From assembly GCA_964635295.1 (NCBI GenBank), contig CAZWOB010000056.1, positions 1 to 12,970 of the forward strand: a DNA stretch of 12,970 nt, in the 5' to 3' direction. A program made the translations under genes and the position numbers. Each line of letters begins with the position of its first letter. Positions within the stretch are counted from its first letter, which is position 1. The stretch is from Waddlia sp964635295. GTDB lineage: Bacteria; Chlamydiota; Chlamydiia; Chlamydiales; Waddliaceae. This document shows, one piece after another, positions 4,997 to 12,812 of the stretch. A model generated the notes under the pieces. The model saw only the letters and a list, made by a program, of their open reading frames with translations. It made no database searches and had not been told where the DNA came from.

Positions 4997-7075
4997 ATGG
5001 TTGAAGAAAAACGTAAGCTGTCATACTCGCTGCAGACAAGTATTGCTTTCTTGTTCTCAGTTATTGTTGTGGCCTTTGGCCTGGTGATTTTCTTTCTGTC
5101 TTATTTCACTTTTGACGACCTTATTCGCAATGTCTCTGAGCGCGCTTTGTCAAATTCTACGCGAACGGTCAATTTAAAACTGACGAACTTGCTTTCTCCT
5201 TACTCTAACTTCTCCGCAGCTACTAATAATTTGTATCGGAATGGCCTGTTGGATTTTGAAGATAAAGTAGAAACGAGAAAGTACTTTTTGGGGATCATTT
5301 CAGCCAATCCTGCGATGTACTCGATCTATATCGCAAAACCGTCAGGCAGTTTCTTCCAGATCAAAAAAGATTTATCAAACCCCGGTCAATATATCGAAGA
5401 AGATTTTGATAGGAACGGTGATCGGGAAATGCGCACGCGTCGCCTTCTGAAACCTAATGGGGAGATCATTAATGAGACTGTGATTGAGGAAATGGAGTAT
5501 GATCCAAGGGTAAGGGATTGGTATCAATCGGCAATCCAGCACCGCGATCCCGTTTGGTCGTCAATCTATAAATTCGCGATCAAACAGGAAAGGGAGCTGC
5601 ATGGGATCACCCATTCCCAGTCGGTGCATGGTAATTCGGGGCTTGATTACGTTTTCGGAATTGATGTTGAGACAAACGACCTTGTCGATTTCATTGGCAA
5701 ACAAAAAATCTACCAATCATCAATGATCTATCTGATTGATAAAGATGGGAAGATCCTTTCAAGCAGCGAAGACAAGAACGGGGAAAGCAATCATTTGAAC
5801 AAGAATCTGTCAGATGACCCAAAACTCCTCACGACTTATGAGAAGTTTCAAAAGGAAAAGGTCCCCGAGCAACACTCCACTTTTGGTGGAGAAAGTTACC
5901 TGGCTTCCTATCGGCCGGTCGATGATTTGGAAGGGGCAAACTGGACAATCGGCCACATCGTGGATTATTCTGAGATCACGAAGCCTTTGAGAAGGCTGAT
6001 CCTGCTATACTGGTCTGTGATGAGCGCTGCGACAATCATTTCGATATTATTGGCTGTTTACGCTTCCGGTAAAATTTCCAGGCCGATCAATATTTTAGCT
6101 GCGAAAGCAAAAAAGCTTGCCCGTCTTGAATTGGGCCAAGGTGGCGTTCCTCATTCGAACATCGTAGAGATACGCAGGCTGAGCAAATCAGTGGAGTCGA
6201 TGGATGCAGCCCTTGGATCGTTCAGCAAATATATGCCGACGAATTTGGTCAAGAAATTGTTGAAGCAGAAATTAATCGCGCAACCCGGTGGATCGACTCG
6301 GGTCCTGCCTGTCATGTTTTTGGATTTTAAAAATTTTACAACAGTTTCTGAAACGATGTCACCCAGTCTTTTAATGGAATACCTTTCCGGGTATCTCGAG
6401 TGCATGACAAACGCTATTCACAGTCATGATGGGACTGTGGATAAATATATAGGCGATTCGATCATGGCCTTTTGGGGAGCTCCTGGAGGAAAGCTGGATG
6501 TGCGGTCATATACATTAAAAGCATGCGAATGCGCGCTTGCGATGCAGAATGCATTGAAAGAGCACAATGATAAAATGAAAAAGTATGATCTGCCATTGCT
6601 TGAGATGCGGATCGGGCTGCACGTTGGAGAAATGATTGTTGGGAACCTGGGGTCCAGTGACAAGCTCAATTACACAGTGATCGGCGATAATGTCAACCTC
6701 GCATCCCGTTTAGAGTCTCTATGTAAATACTACCATGTTGACATTGTGGTCAGTGAAGATGTGCAAAAGCAGGTGGAGGATGAGCTCAAATTCCTTTTAT
6801 TGGACAGGGTAAAGGTCAAAGGGAAGAGTGTAGCGATCAAAGTATTCGAGCTGCAACCGGTAAAGAGATTTTCTGCAGAAGATCAAGCGCTGTTTGAACA
6901 GATGTTGGAATTATACATTAAAGGTAATTGGGAAGAGGCTGACCGGATAGTCCAGGACCTGTTGGTGAAGTATCCTGAAGACGGGCTCCTCCATTTTTAT
7001 CAGAATAGATTCCAAGAGCATGGAAAGAAAGCTCCAACTGGTTGGAACGGCTCGTGGACAATGGAAACAAAGTGA
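4997..7075 (+). CDS. Membrane-bound class III adenylate cyclase with Cache-type sensor and HAMP-like linker
   Basis: The protein has 692 residues. Membrane segments at about 15-37 and 334-356 flank an extracytoplasmic domain (about 40-330) that reads as a double Cache sensor: MYSIYIAKPSGSFF (107-120), DPRVRDWYQSAI (169-180), DPVWSSIYKF (184-193), SSMIYLIDKDGKIL (241-254). ISRPINILAAKAKKLARLEL (360-379) begins a HAMP-like linker. The catalytic domain (about 435-618) has the metal aspartates D443 (FLDFKNFT) and D487 (YIGDSIMAFWGAP), the adenine-selecting K483 and T560 (NYTVIGD), and the transition-state N567 and R571 (NVNLASRLE). All catalytic positions are present, so the predicted reaction is ATP to cAMP plus pyrophosphate, as a homodimer. 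Residues about 625-672 add a helical, TPR-like tail (YIKGNWEEADRIVQDLLVKYP). First gene of a five-gene operon; the next gene begins at or within 2 bases of its stop. The sensed ligand is unknown. Confidence 0.92.
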   Translation: MVEEKRKLSYSLQTSIAFLFSVIVVAFGLVIFFLSYFTFDDLIRNVSERALSNSTRTVNLKLTNLLSPYSNFSAATNNLYRNGLLDFEDKVETRKYFLGIISANPAMYSIYIAKPSGSFFQIKKDLSNPGQYIEEDFDRNGDREMRTRRLLKPNGEIINETVIEEMEYDPRVRDWYQSAIQHRDPVWSSIYKFAIKQERELHGITHSQSVHGNSGLDYVFGIDVETNDLVDFIGKQKIYQSSMIYLIDKDGKILSSSEDKNGESNHLNKNLSDDPKLLTTYEKFQKEKVPEQHSTFGGESYLASYRPVDDLEGANWTIGHIVDYSEITKPLRRLILLYWSVMSAATIISILLAVYASGKISRPINILAAKAKKLARLELGQGGVPHSNIVEIRRLSKSVESMDAALGSFSKYMPTNLVKKLLKQKLIAQPGGSTRVLPVMFLDFKNFTTVSETMSPSLLMEYLSGYLECMTNAIHSHDGTVDKYIGDSIMAFWGAPGGKLDVRSYTLKACECALAMQNALKEHNDKMKKYDLPLLEMRIGLHVGEMIVGNLGSSDKLNYTVIGDNVNLASRLESLCKYYHVDIVVSEDVQKQVEDELKFLLLDRVKVKGKSVAIKVFELQPVKRFSAEDQALFEQMLELYIKGNWEEADRIVQDLLVKYPEDGLLHFYQNRFQEHGKKAPTGWNGSWTMETK

Positions 7076-7077
7076 CA

Positions 7078-9207
7078 ATGGTAAAAGTTGTAGAAGAAGA
7101 CGAAGTACTTCCAGGGTTCCGCAGCGACATCAAGCTTTATGTCGGTCCCCATGCAGATGATGGTTCGCCTACGTATACAGTCCATGATCCGATCAAAGGG
7201 GATTATTGGAAGATTTCCTGGCCTGAATCGTTAGTTTTGCAATACCACATTCCAGGGATGACTGTTGAAGCGCTTGCCGACAAGATCAATTCTCGGACCA
7301 CTTGCAAGGTGACCCAGGAAGAGATTGTGAGTTTTTTCAAGCAGGCGAAGATGCATAACCTCTTGAAAGAGGAAAAGACAGGGGAACAACTCTACGGAGA
7401 GTGGGAGGCTACCCGGAAATCGTCCTTGAGCTTTCTGACAAATTTATTTATTCGAATTCCGCTGTTCAAGCCGGATCGGTTTTTGGCCAAAACCCTACCC
7501 TACGTCCTTTTTCTTGTTTCTAAACCTGCCTTGATCTTGTATGCGGTTCTCAGTGTTATGGGAATAGCAATGGTTTTCGTAAACCTCGAGCGCTATTTCT
7601 CGACCTTTTCCTATTTTTTCAATTTTGAAGGGCTGATCGCTTACATTACGACGATTTTTATCGTCAAAACGATCCATGAGTTTTCTCATGCCTATACGGC
7701 TGCGCGTTATGGCGTCAATGTCCCGACAATGGGGCTTTTATTTATCGTGATCTGGCCGATGCTCTACACGGATATCACCAATAGCTGGAAATTGTGGAGC
7801 CGCAAACAGCGTATCGCTATCACCTCTGCCGGAGTCGCTTCTGAGCTGATCATGGCGGGAATTACCACTTTTGCCTGGGCAGTTACTGAGCCCGGACTTT
7901 TGAAGAGCGCATTTTTCCTGGTTTCATCTGCGACATGGATCACGTCTCTTTTCATCAACCTCAATCCGGCGATCAAATTTGACGGTTATCTCCTCCTGTC
8001 CGATATCTGGGGGATCGATAACCTGCAGATGCGTGGGATGGCTGTGACCCGTTGGAAGATCATCCATGGATTGCTAGGATACGACATGGAGAATCCCGAA
8101 CCTGCGCTGACTTCCCGCACACTGAACGGCATGTTCATTTACGGTTTATTCACCTGGTTCTATCGCTTCGTTGTCTATTCGTATATTGTTTACTTTATCT
8201 ACACCCACGTGACTAAGGTGTTGGCTGTTCTCATCTCTTTGATCGTTATCGGGAACTATTTGGTCTACCCGCTGGTACAGGAATACAAACATTTCAAAAA
8301 ACAAAACCTTCACCTCGCCCATCCTATTCAGTACAGACTGGTCAATGTTCTCATCATTGTGATTTTACTTGGCATTGTCCTTCCGTTGCCAAAGACGATC
8401 ACTGTCGAAGCGATCACGGCGCCCGTCAATTCGCAAAATGTTTATGCCTCGACAAGCTCGGTGATTAAACAGGTTTATGTTGAAAATGGACAGCAAGTCA
8501 ATCAAGGAGACCCCTTGATCCAGCTTTATTCTCCCAAGCTCGAATATGAAAGATTAGAGGCTGCCAGCAAGGTGCGGGAATTGGAAGCTTCTAAGAAAAT
8601 GGCAGGTCTGAATGAAGAGATCCAGGATTTTTTCAGAAGCAAGCAAGAAGAGCTGGAGGCCGCAAGAATCAACTTGGCCAGTATCGAAGAACAGATTGAA
8701 AAACTGAGGATTGTCGCAGCTGTCAGCGGTCAAGTTTCAAACTGGAAGCGCGGGCTGCAAAATGGACTTCCAGTGAAAAAAGGCGAGATTCTATTTCAAG
8801 TAGTCGATGAAACAACTATCAAAGTGGTCGGTTTCGTCCCCGAGAAAGAGCTTGATTCACTCTCCCTGGGCCAAAATGCGGAGTTCTGTCTCAACAGTCA
8901 CCGCAATTGCTATACGGGGGAGATTTCACAGATCCAAGGAACGAGGCAGATGTTATTGGACAAGCCGCAAATGGCATCGATATATGGTGGAAAACTGTTG
9001 ACAACTGCCGAGGAAAGGACAACTCGTGAAGGGAAAGCGACTTTGGTTGAGAGTTTTTATACAATTGATGTAAACCTGGATGCGAAAGGAGAAGAGGTTG
9101 GGTTTGGGCACCGAGGATTTATCGAAGTCTCGGTCGGATGGCGTTCCTTACTATTTGAATGGATAAAATCCCTTCATGGTCTGGTCCTTAGAGAGAGTGG
9201 GATGTAG
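7078..9207 (+). CDS. PqqD/RRE-like + M50 site-2-protease-like membrane protein + HlyD-type adaptor fusion
   Basis: Numbered from the ATG at 7078, the protein has 709 residues. Residues about 36-97 resemble a PqqD/RRE winged-helix peptide-binding domain (YWKISWPESLVLQYHIPGMT). Eight or so membrane helices lie between about 141 and 437. They carry the M50 zinc motif H200-E-F-S-H204 and the second motif N296-P297...D302-G303 (NPAIKFDGYLLL), so a metal site looks intact. After the last helix comes an HlyD-like part: first lipoyl half 450-482, coiled coil 486-545, second lipoyl half about 546-580 (VSGQVSNWKRGL), then a beta-barrel. Such fusions accompany peptide maturation or export systems. The substrate is not encoded visibly here. 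Start choice: TTG at 7042 opens the frame further, and GTG at 7072 would give a 4-base GTGA overlap with the cyclase stop; ATG at 7078 is preferred by codon, and all lack a strong ribosome site. Fold call firm, protease activity unproven. Confidence 0.85.
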   Translation: MVKVVEEDEVLPGFRSDIKLYVGPHADDGSPTYTVHDPIKGDYWKISWPESLVLQYHIPGMTVEALADKINSRTTCKVTQEEIVSFFKQAKMHNLLKEEKTGEQLYGEWEATRKSSLSFLTNLFIRIPLFKPDRFLAKTLPYVLFLVSKPALILYAVLSVMGIAMVFVNLERYFSTFSYFFNFEGLIAYITTIFIVKTIHEFSHAYTAARYGVNVPTMGLLFIVIWPMLYTDITNSWKLWSRKQRIAITSAGVASELIMAGITTFAWAVTEPGLLKSAFFLVSSATWITSLFINLNPAIKFDGYLLLSDIWGIDNLQMRGMAVTRWKIIHGLLGYDMENPEPALTSRTLNGMFIYGLFTWFYRFVVYSYIVYFIYTHVTKVLAVLISLIVIGNYLVYPLVQEYKHFKKQNLHLAHPIQYRLVNVLIIVILLGIVLPLPKTITVEAITAPVNSQNVYASTSSVIKQVYVENGQQVNQGDPLIQLYSPKLEYERLEAASKVRELEASKKMAGLNEEIQDFFRSKQEELEAARINLASIEEQIEKLRIVAAVSGQVSNWKRGLQNGLPVKKGEILFQVVDETTIKVVGFVPEKELDSLSLGQNAEFCLNSHRNCYTGEISQIQGTRQMLLDKPQMASIYGGKLLTTAEERTTREGKATLVESFYTIDVNLDAKGEEVGFGHRGFIEVSVGWRSLLFEWIKSLHGLVLRESGM

Positions 9208-9209
9208 CG

Positions 9210-10670
9210 ATGAGATTTGCATTAAACGCGGTATTACTTGTTTTACTTATGTGTGCCCAGCAATCGTGTATTCGAAGACCTTCCCATTTGGCGATCGACC
9301 GCTGCATTAAAATGGAGACTGACCTTTTCTGTTTGGATGCAAGAAACGTTGAACTTGGCCCTGAACCTTTGACTTTGGACAGGATGATCGAGATCGCCCT
9401 TTGTCGGAACTTGGACTTGCTCGTTAAAGCACAAGAAATCAAAGTCCAAAAAGAGGCCACTTTTCATCAGTCGTTAAACACGCTCCCCAGCCTTGTCGCC
9501 AGTTACGATAATTGGGGAAGGGATAAAAACACGGCTTCATTTTCAGAATCATTGGAACCGGGAATCCCTCCGGCCCCACTGAGCATTTCGTCTGAAACGC
9601 ACATCGAGCTTGCCAATCTGGAATTCACATGGAATATCCTCGATTTCGGAGTCGCCTATTATCGTACCCGGCAAGAACTCAATTCCACTTTGATGGAAGA
9701 GATGCAATACAGCAGGATCAGGCAAAACCTCATATTGGAAATTACAAAGCAATACTGGAAGGCAGCACTGGCAAAAATGGTCATCGATGTTTCAGAAGAG
9801 CTTTACAGCCAGTCCGAGAAGTTGAGAGGGCGGCTCCAGGAGATGATCGATCAAGGTGAACTGTCGAGTTATCTTGGTTATCAGATCATACAGGATTTGT
9901 TGGAAAACGAGGTGATCCTGTCCGGCTATCCCAAAGAATATCAGACAGCCAAATCCGAGCTATTAAAGTTGATGGGGGTTTTGCCCGATCAAGATTTTGA
10001 AATTGCAGTGGAGAGCTTTGAGGAAGGTATTTTCTTCCCAACAAATTTGGAACAGCTTGAGAAGATGGCTCTTGCGAACAGGCCAGAGTTATATAGCGTC
10101 GACTTCGAGGAAAATAAAATGCGCGACGAGGTGTATATCGCATTTTTGCGCATGTTTCCAAATGTGGAGTTTTTTGAAGGGACGTTTACCGATCAAAATC
10201 GATTCTTACTCTTCAACAGCTGGAAAAGGGCTGGTTTGAGAGCGACATGGGACTTGTTGAATCTTCCTGCCCGCTCCGCAGCGCGGAGTGTTGCGCAGCG
10301 AAAAGTTGAGCAGGTAAGGACAAGCAGGCTGAGTCTATCGTTTGCAGTCCTTGCCCAGGTGAATCTTGCCTATCACATGATTTATGACCTCCAAAAGCAG
10401 TATGAGATCGCCGAGCAGTGGCATGAGGCAAATCAGAAACTTGTGCATACTTCAAAACGGCTCTACGAGCATGGCGAAATCAATCAGGCAGAGTTGATCG
10501 ATGATGAATTTCAAGCGATATTGGCGAGGATTGCCTGGTTCAAATCAGGAGCTGAACTTCGGGTGGCAATGGAACAGCTAAGCAATGCGATTGGTTTACC
10601 TGGATACATCCAACACTTAGGCAGTTTTCAAGAAATTGATGAATTCGATGAAATAGAGATGATAAGATGA
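9210..10670 (+). CDS. TolC-like outer-membrane efflux channel protein (OEP family)
   Basis: The protein has 486 residues, the usual size for TolC/OprM-type channels. It begins with a signal sequence (hydrophobic 4-16) ending at Cys20; the stretch before it (AQQSC) is a poor lipobox, so lipidation is possible but uncertain. The rest has the two-fold OEP layout of long amphipathic helices: LTLDRMIEIALCRNLDLLVK (about 54-73) is the classic first helix, LELANLEFTWNILDFG-like text (about 131-145) the first strand region, LMGVLPDQDFEI (about 253-264) the hinge between halves, and YEHGEINQAELIDDEFQAI (about 416-434) the conserved second-half helix. Three such chains would form a tunnel across the outer membrane and periplasm. 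It starts 2 bp after the preceding stop and shares its TGA with the next ATG. The two adaptors downstream are its likely partners. Confidence 0.9.
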   Translation: MRFALNAVLLVLLMCAQQSCIRRPSHLAIDRCIKMETDLFCLDARNVELGPEPLTLDRMIEIALCRNLDLLVKAQEIKVQKEATFHQSLNTLPSLVASYDNWGRDKNTASFSESLEPGIPPAPLSISSETHIELANLEFTWNILDFGVAYYRTRQELNSTLMEEMQYSRIRQNLILEITKQYWKAALAKMVIDVSEELYSQSEKLRGRLQEMIDQGELSSYLGYQIIQDLLENEVILSGYPKEYQTAKSELLKLMGVLPDQDFEIAVESFEEGIFFPTNLEQLEKMALANRPELYSVDFEENKMRDEVYIAFLRMFPNVEFFEGTFTDQNRFLLFNSWKRAGLRATWDLLNLPARSAARSVAQRKVEQVRTSRLSLSFAVLAQVNLAYHMIYDLQKQYEIAEQWHEANQKLVHTSKRLYEHGEINQAELIDDEFQAILARIAWFKSGAELRVAMEQLSNAIGLPGYIQHLGSFQEIDEFDEIEMIR

Positions 10671-11470
10671 AAAAGAAAATAGTCCTTTATTTGTTCCTTT
10701 TAGAAGTTGTGATGACCTCAACTTTTCTTTTTGGGGCAGTGCCGGAGACGCTGAGATTTTCAGCGAAGGAAATAGAAGCGGGGTCGCCCTCCAGGCAAAA
10801 AGGGGGGTTGGCCGTATTGGAGGCCTACAAAAATACAGTGATCTCCTCCGAAGTACGCAGCCCTGTCGCTATCATCCATAAGCGCCTTGGAGACCATTTT
10901 GAGAAAGGGGATGTGTTGATCGAGCTGGATAACAGGGACTACTCTATTCAGTTTATGAAAGCGCAGGCGCTGCACAAAAAGAACTCAGCGGTTTTTGAGA
11001 ACAAAAAACGATTATTTGATAAGAATATCGTTTCTCAAGCGGAAGTGATAGAAGCGGAAGCTAATCGGGAGGTGGCTAAAGCGGACCTTGATCTTGCTCA
11101 GTTGAACCTGGAAAATACTGTGATATTGGCGCCCTATTCAGGTGAAGTGAAGAAAATCTATCTGGAAGAAGGGGAGCTTGCCACGAACGGATCTGAGCTT
11201 ATCGAGATTATTAGCGATGAGAAACTGATTGCGAATATTTTGTTCCCGTCAGCGTACAGAGGTCAAATAAAAAAGGGGAGTCTCATCTCGATAAAGTTTG
11301 ATGAGTTAGCAGATCCGGTGGAGGCTGAGGTTGTAAGAATTGGAAGAGTAATTGATCCTGCAAGCGGCACCTTTAAAGTGGAAGCTACCATTGATAACAA
11401 TGATTATAAGCTTCACTCGGGCATGACGGGGTGGGCCATACCAGGGGGTGAAAGTGGAAAACGAAGATAG
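10667..11470 (+). CDS. Periplasmic HlyD/RND-type membrane fusion (adaptor) protein
   Basis: The protein has 267 residues, short for the family (usually 350-450). A signal peptide is evident (MKKK, hydrophobic 5-23, cleavage probably after LFGA at 24). Domains in order: first lipoyl half (about 55-88, VRSPVAIIHKRLGDHFEKGD), short helical hairpin (about 92-148), second lipoyl half (LAPYSGEVKKIYLEEGELA, 154-172), beta-barrel (about 183-262), ending SGMTGWAIPGG. There is no membrane segment after the signal, so it is probably soluble or attached through partners. Its role would be to join an inner-membrane component to the TolC-like channel. Its ATG overlaps the preceding stop by 4 bases (ATGA), and its end overlaps the next gene by 23 bp, so coupled translation is likely. 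Confidence 0.88.
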   Translation: MKKKIVLYLFLLEVVMTSTFLFGAVPETLRFSAKEIEAGSPSRQKGGLAVLEAYKNTVISSEVRSPVAIIHKRLGDHFEKGDVLIELDNRDYSIQFMKAQALHKKNSAVFENKKRLFDKNIVSQAEVIEAEANREVAKADLDLAQLNLENTVILAPYSGEVKKIYLEEGELATNGSELIEIISDEKLIANILFPSAYRGQIKKGSLISIKFDELADPVEAEVVRIGRVIDPASGTFKVEATIDNNDYKLHSGMTGWAIPGGESGKRR

Positions 11471-12812
11471 CTTGCCACGTTCGGTCAAGCGGTTGATCTT
11501 TTCAAATCGCCTGATCGTCAAAGCAATAGAGAGTGATACCCTCAAGAAGCTTCATTTTATCATTCTCAATGAGACGAAGCATGTACTGTCATATGACAGG
11601 GCGTTCCTCTGGGACTTGGTAGAGGGTAAACCCAATCTTTCAGGAGTGTCGGGTTTTGTCGATTTTGACCAGGATACCGAGATGATGAGCGCGTGGGAAA
11701 GAATTGTCAACGATATCCGGAGTAGAAATGCCCCTTGCGAATTAACCAGAGAAATGTTTCCCGACCATCAGAAAGAATGGAAGGTCGTTACAGGAACCGA
11801 GCAGGCGCGTTATTATTGGTTGCCGATCTATACACAGGAAAAGCTGTTGAATGGATTGGTTATCACATATCTTGGTAAAAAAGAGAAAGATGCCCAGGAT
11901 AGTGAAGAAATTGATATTTTCATGAATTTCTTAATGCCTGGATATGCGGCCGCGTTGGATAAGTTCACAAAAAAACAGGTAAAAATAGGCAAACAGAAAA
12001 GGCGTTTAGCTGTTTTAGGAGCTGCATTCGCTTTATTTTTGGCAGGAAATTTTTTCGAGGTGCCGTTGCGCATCGTCTCTACTTGCGAGGTGGTTTCTAA
12101 AAGCCCGGTGATCATCGCAGCACCTTTGGAGGGGGTGATCAAGGAGATCGAGGTCTTGCCAGGACAAGAAGTAAAGCAAGGAGACCTTCTTGTCACATTT
12201 GAGGACAGTTATCTTTTACAGGATTTGGAGCTTGCAAAGAAAGAAGTGGAACTGCGCGATGCTGAGATAAATCGGATCCAGACACAAGGTTATGATGATG
12301 AAGACAAACTTGCTGAGTATAAAGTCTTTTTGGCAAAAAGCGACCAGGCCCATGCAAAATTGAATTTCGTTCAGCATCAATATGACTTGTCAACAATTGA
12401 GTCCCCGGCTGATGGATTAGTTTCAATCGACAGCCCTGAAGAGTGGAAAGGGAGGCCGGTTGCTATCGGAGAGAAAATTATGACATTGGACCAGCAGGAG
12501 GATACGAAAGTGTTAATTTGGGTTGCTGAGGGCGACAACATTAACTTGGAAAGTCAATATCCGATTAAAATTGTCTTGAATGCCAGCCCCAATACGAGTT
12601 ACGAGGCGACCTTGGATTATGTATCAACGATCAGTCAGATCAATAATGAAAATATTGTATCCTTTGAAGCGGAAGCAAGCTGGGTCACACCTCCAGAGGA
12701 TGTCAGGATCGGTCAGAAGGGTGTGGCAATCATGTATGGGGAGAAGGTCTCTTTTATTTACTACCTATTTAGGAAGCCGATTCTGTTTATAAGAAGAACA
12801 TTAGGGTTTTAA
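11448..12812 (+). CDS. GAF-domain HlyD-type adaptor: cytoplasmic GAF, one membrane helix, periplasmic lipoyl/barrel part
   Basis: The protein has 454 residues. Residues about 20-172 form a GAF-like domain (LHFIILNETKHVLSYDRAFL, 35-54; RYYWLPIYTQEKLLNGLVIT, 121-140). Residues 187-204 are a single membrane helix after basic KQKRR. The periplasmic part has a first lipoyl half (APLEGVIKEIEVLPGQEVKQ, 225-244), a coiled coil (about 255-312), a second lipoyl half (ESPADGLVSI, 318-327) and a barrel. It ends with an amphipathic YYLFRKPILFIRR (438-450), recalling the end of the M50-HlyD protein (LLFEWIKSLHGLVLR). A sensor domain on an adaptor could pass a cytoplasmic signal to the exporter. The start is GTG at 11448; a second in-frame GTG at 11454 has better spacing from the GGGGG run (11444-11448). 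Last gene of the operon. GAF ligand unknown. Confidence 0.85.
   Translation: MKVENEDSLPRSVKRLIFSNRLIVKAIESDTLKKLHFIILNETKHVLSYDRAFLWDLVEGKPNLSGVSGFVDFDQDTEMMSAWERIVNDIRSRNAPCELTREMFPDHQKEWKVVTGTEQARYYWLPIYTQEKLLNGLVITYLGKKEKDAQDSEEIDIFMNFLMPGYAAALDKFTKKQVKIGKQKRRLAVLGAAFALFLAGNFFEVPLRIVSTCEVVSKSPVIIAAPLEGVIKEIEVLPGQEVKQGDLLVTFEDSYLLQDLELAKKEVELRDAEINRIQTQGYDDEDKLAEYKVFLAKSDQAHAKLNFVQHQYDLSTIESPADGLVSIDSPEEWKGRPVAIGEKIMTLDQQEDTKVLIWVAEGDNINLESQYPIKIVLNASPNTSYEATLDYVSTISQINNENIVSFEAEASWVTPPEDVRIGQKGVAIMYGEKVSFIYYLFRKPILFIRRTLGF

Noticed and set aside
7042..7077. Extended start (TTG at 7042) for the M50-HlyD gene.
   Set aside because: It would overlap the cyclase by 34 bp with a rare start codon; ATG 7078 or GTG 7072 fit the tight junctions of the operon better.
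11828..12196. 122-codon minus-strand ORF inside the GAF-HlyD gene.
   Set aside because: Antisense to a well-supported coding region and without recognisable motifs.
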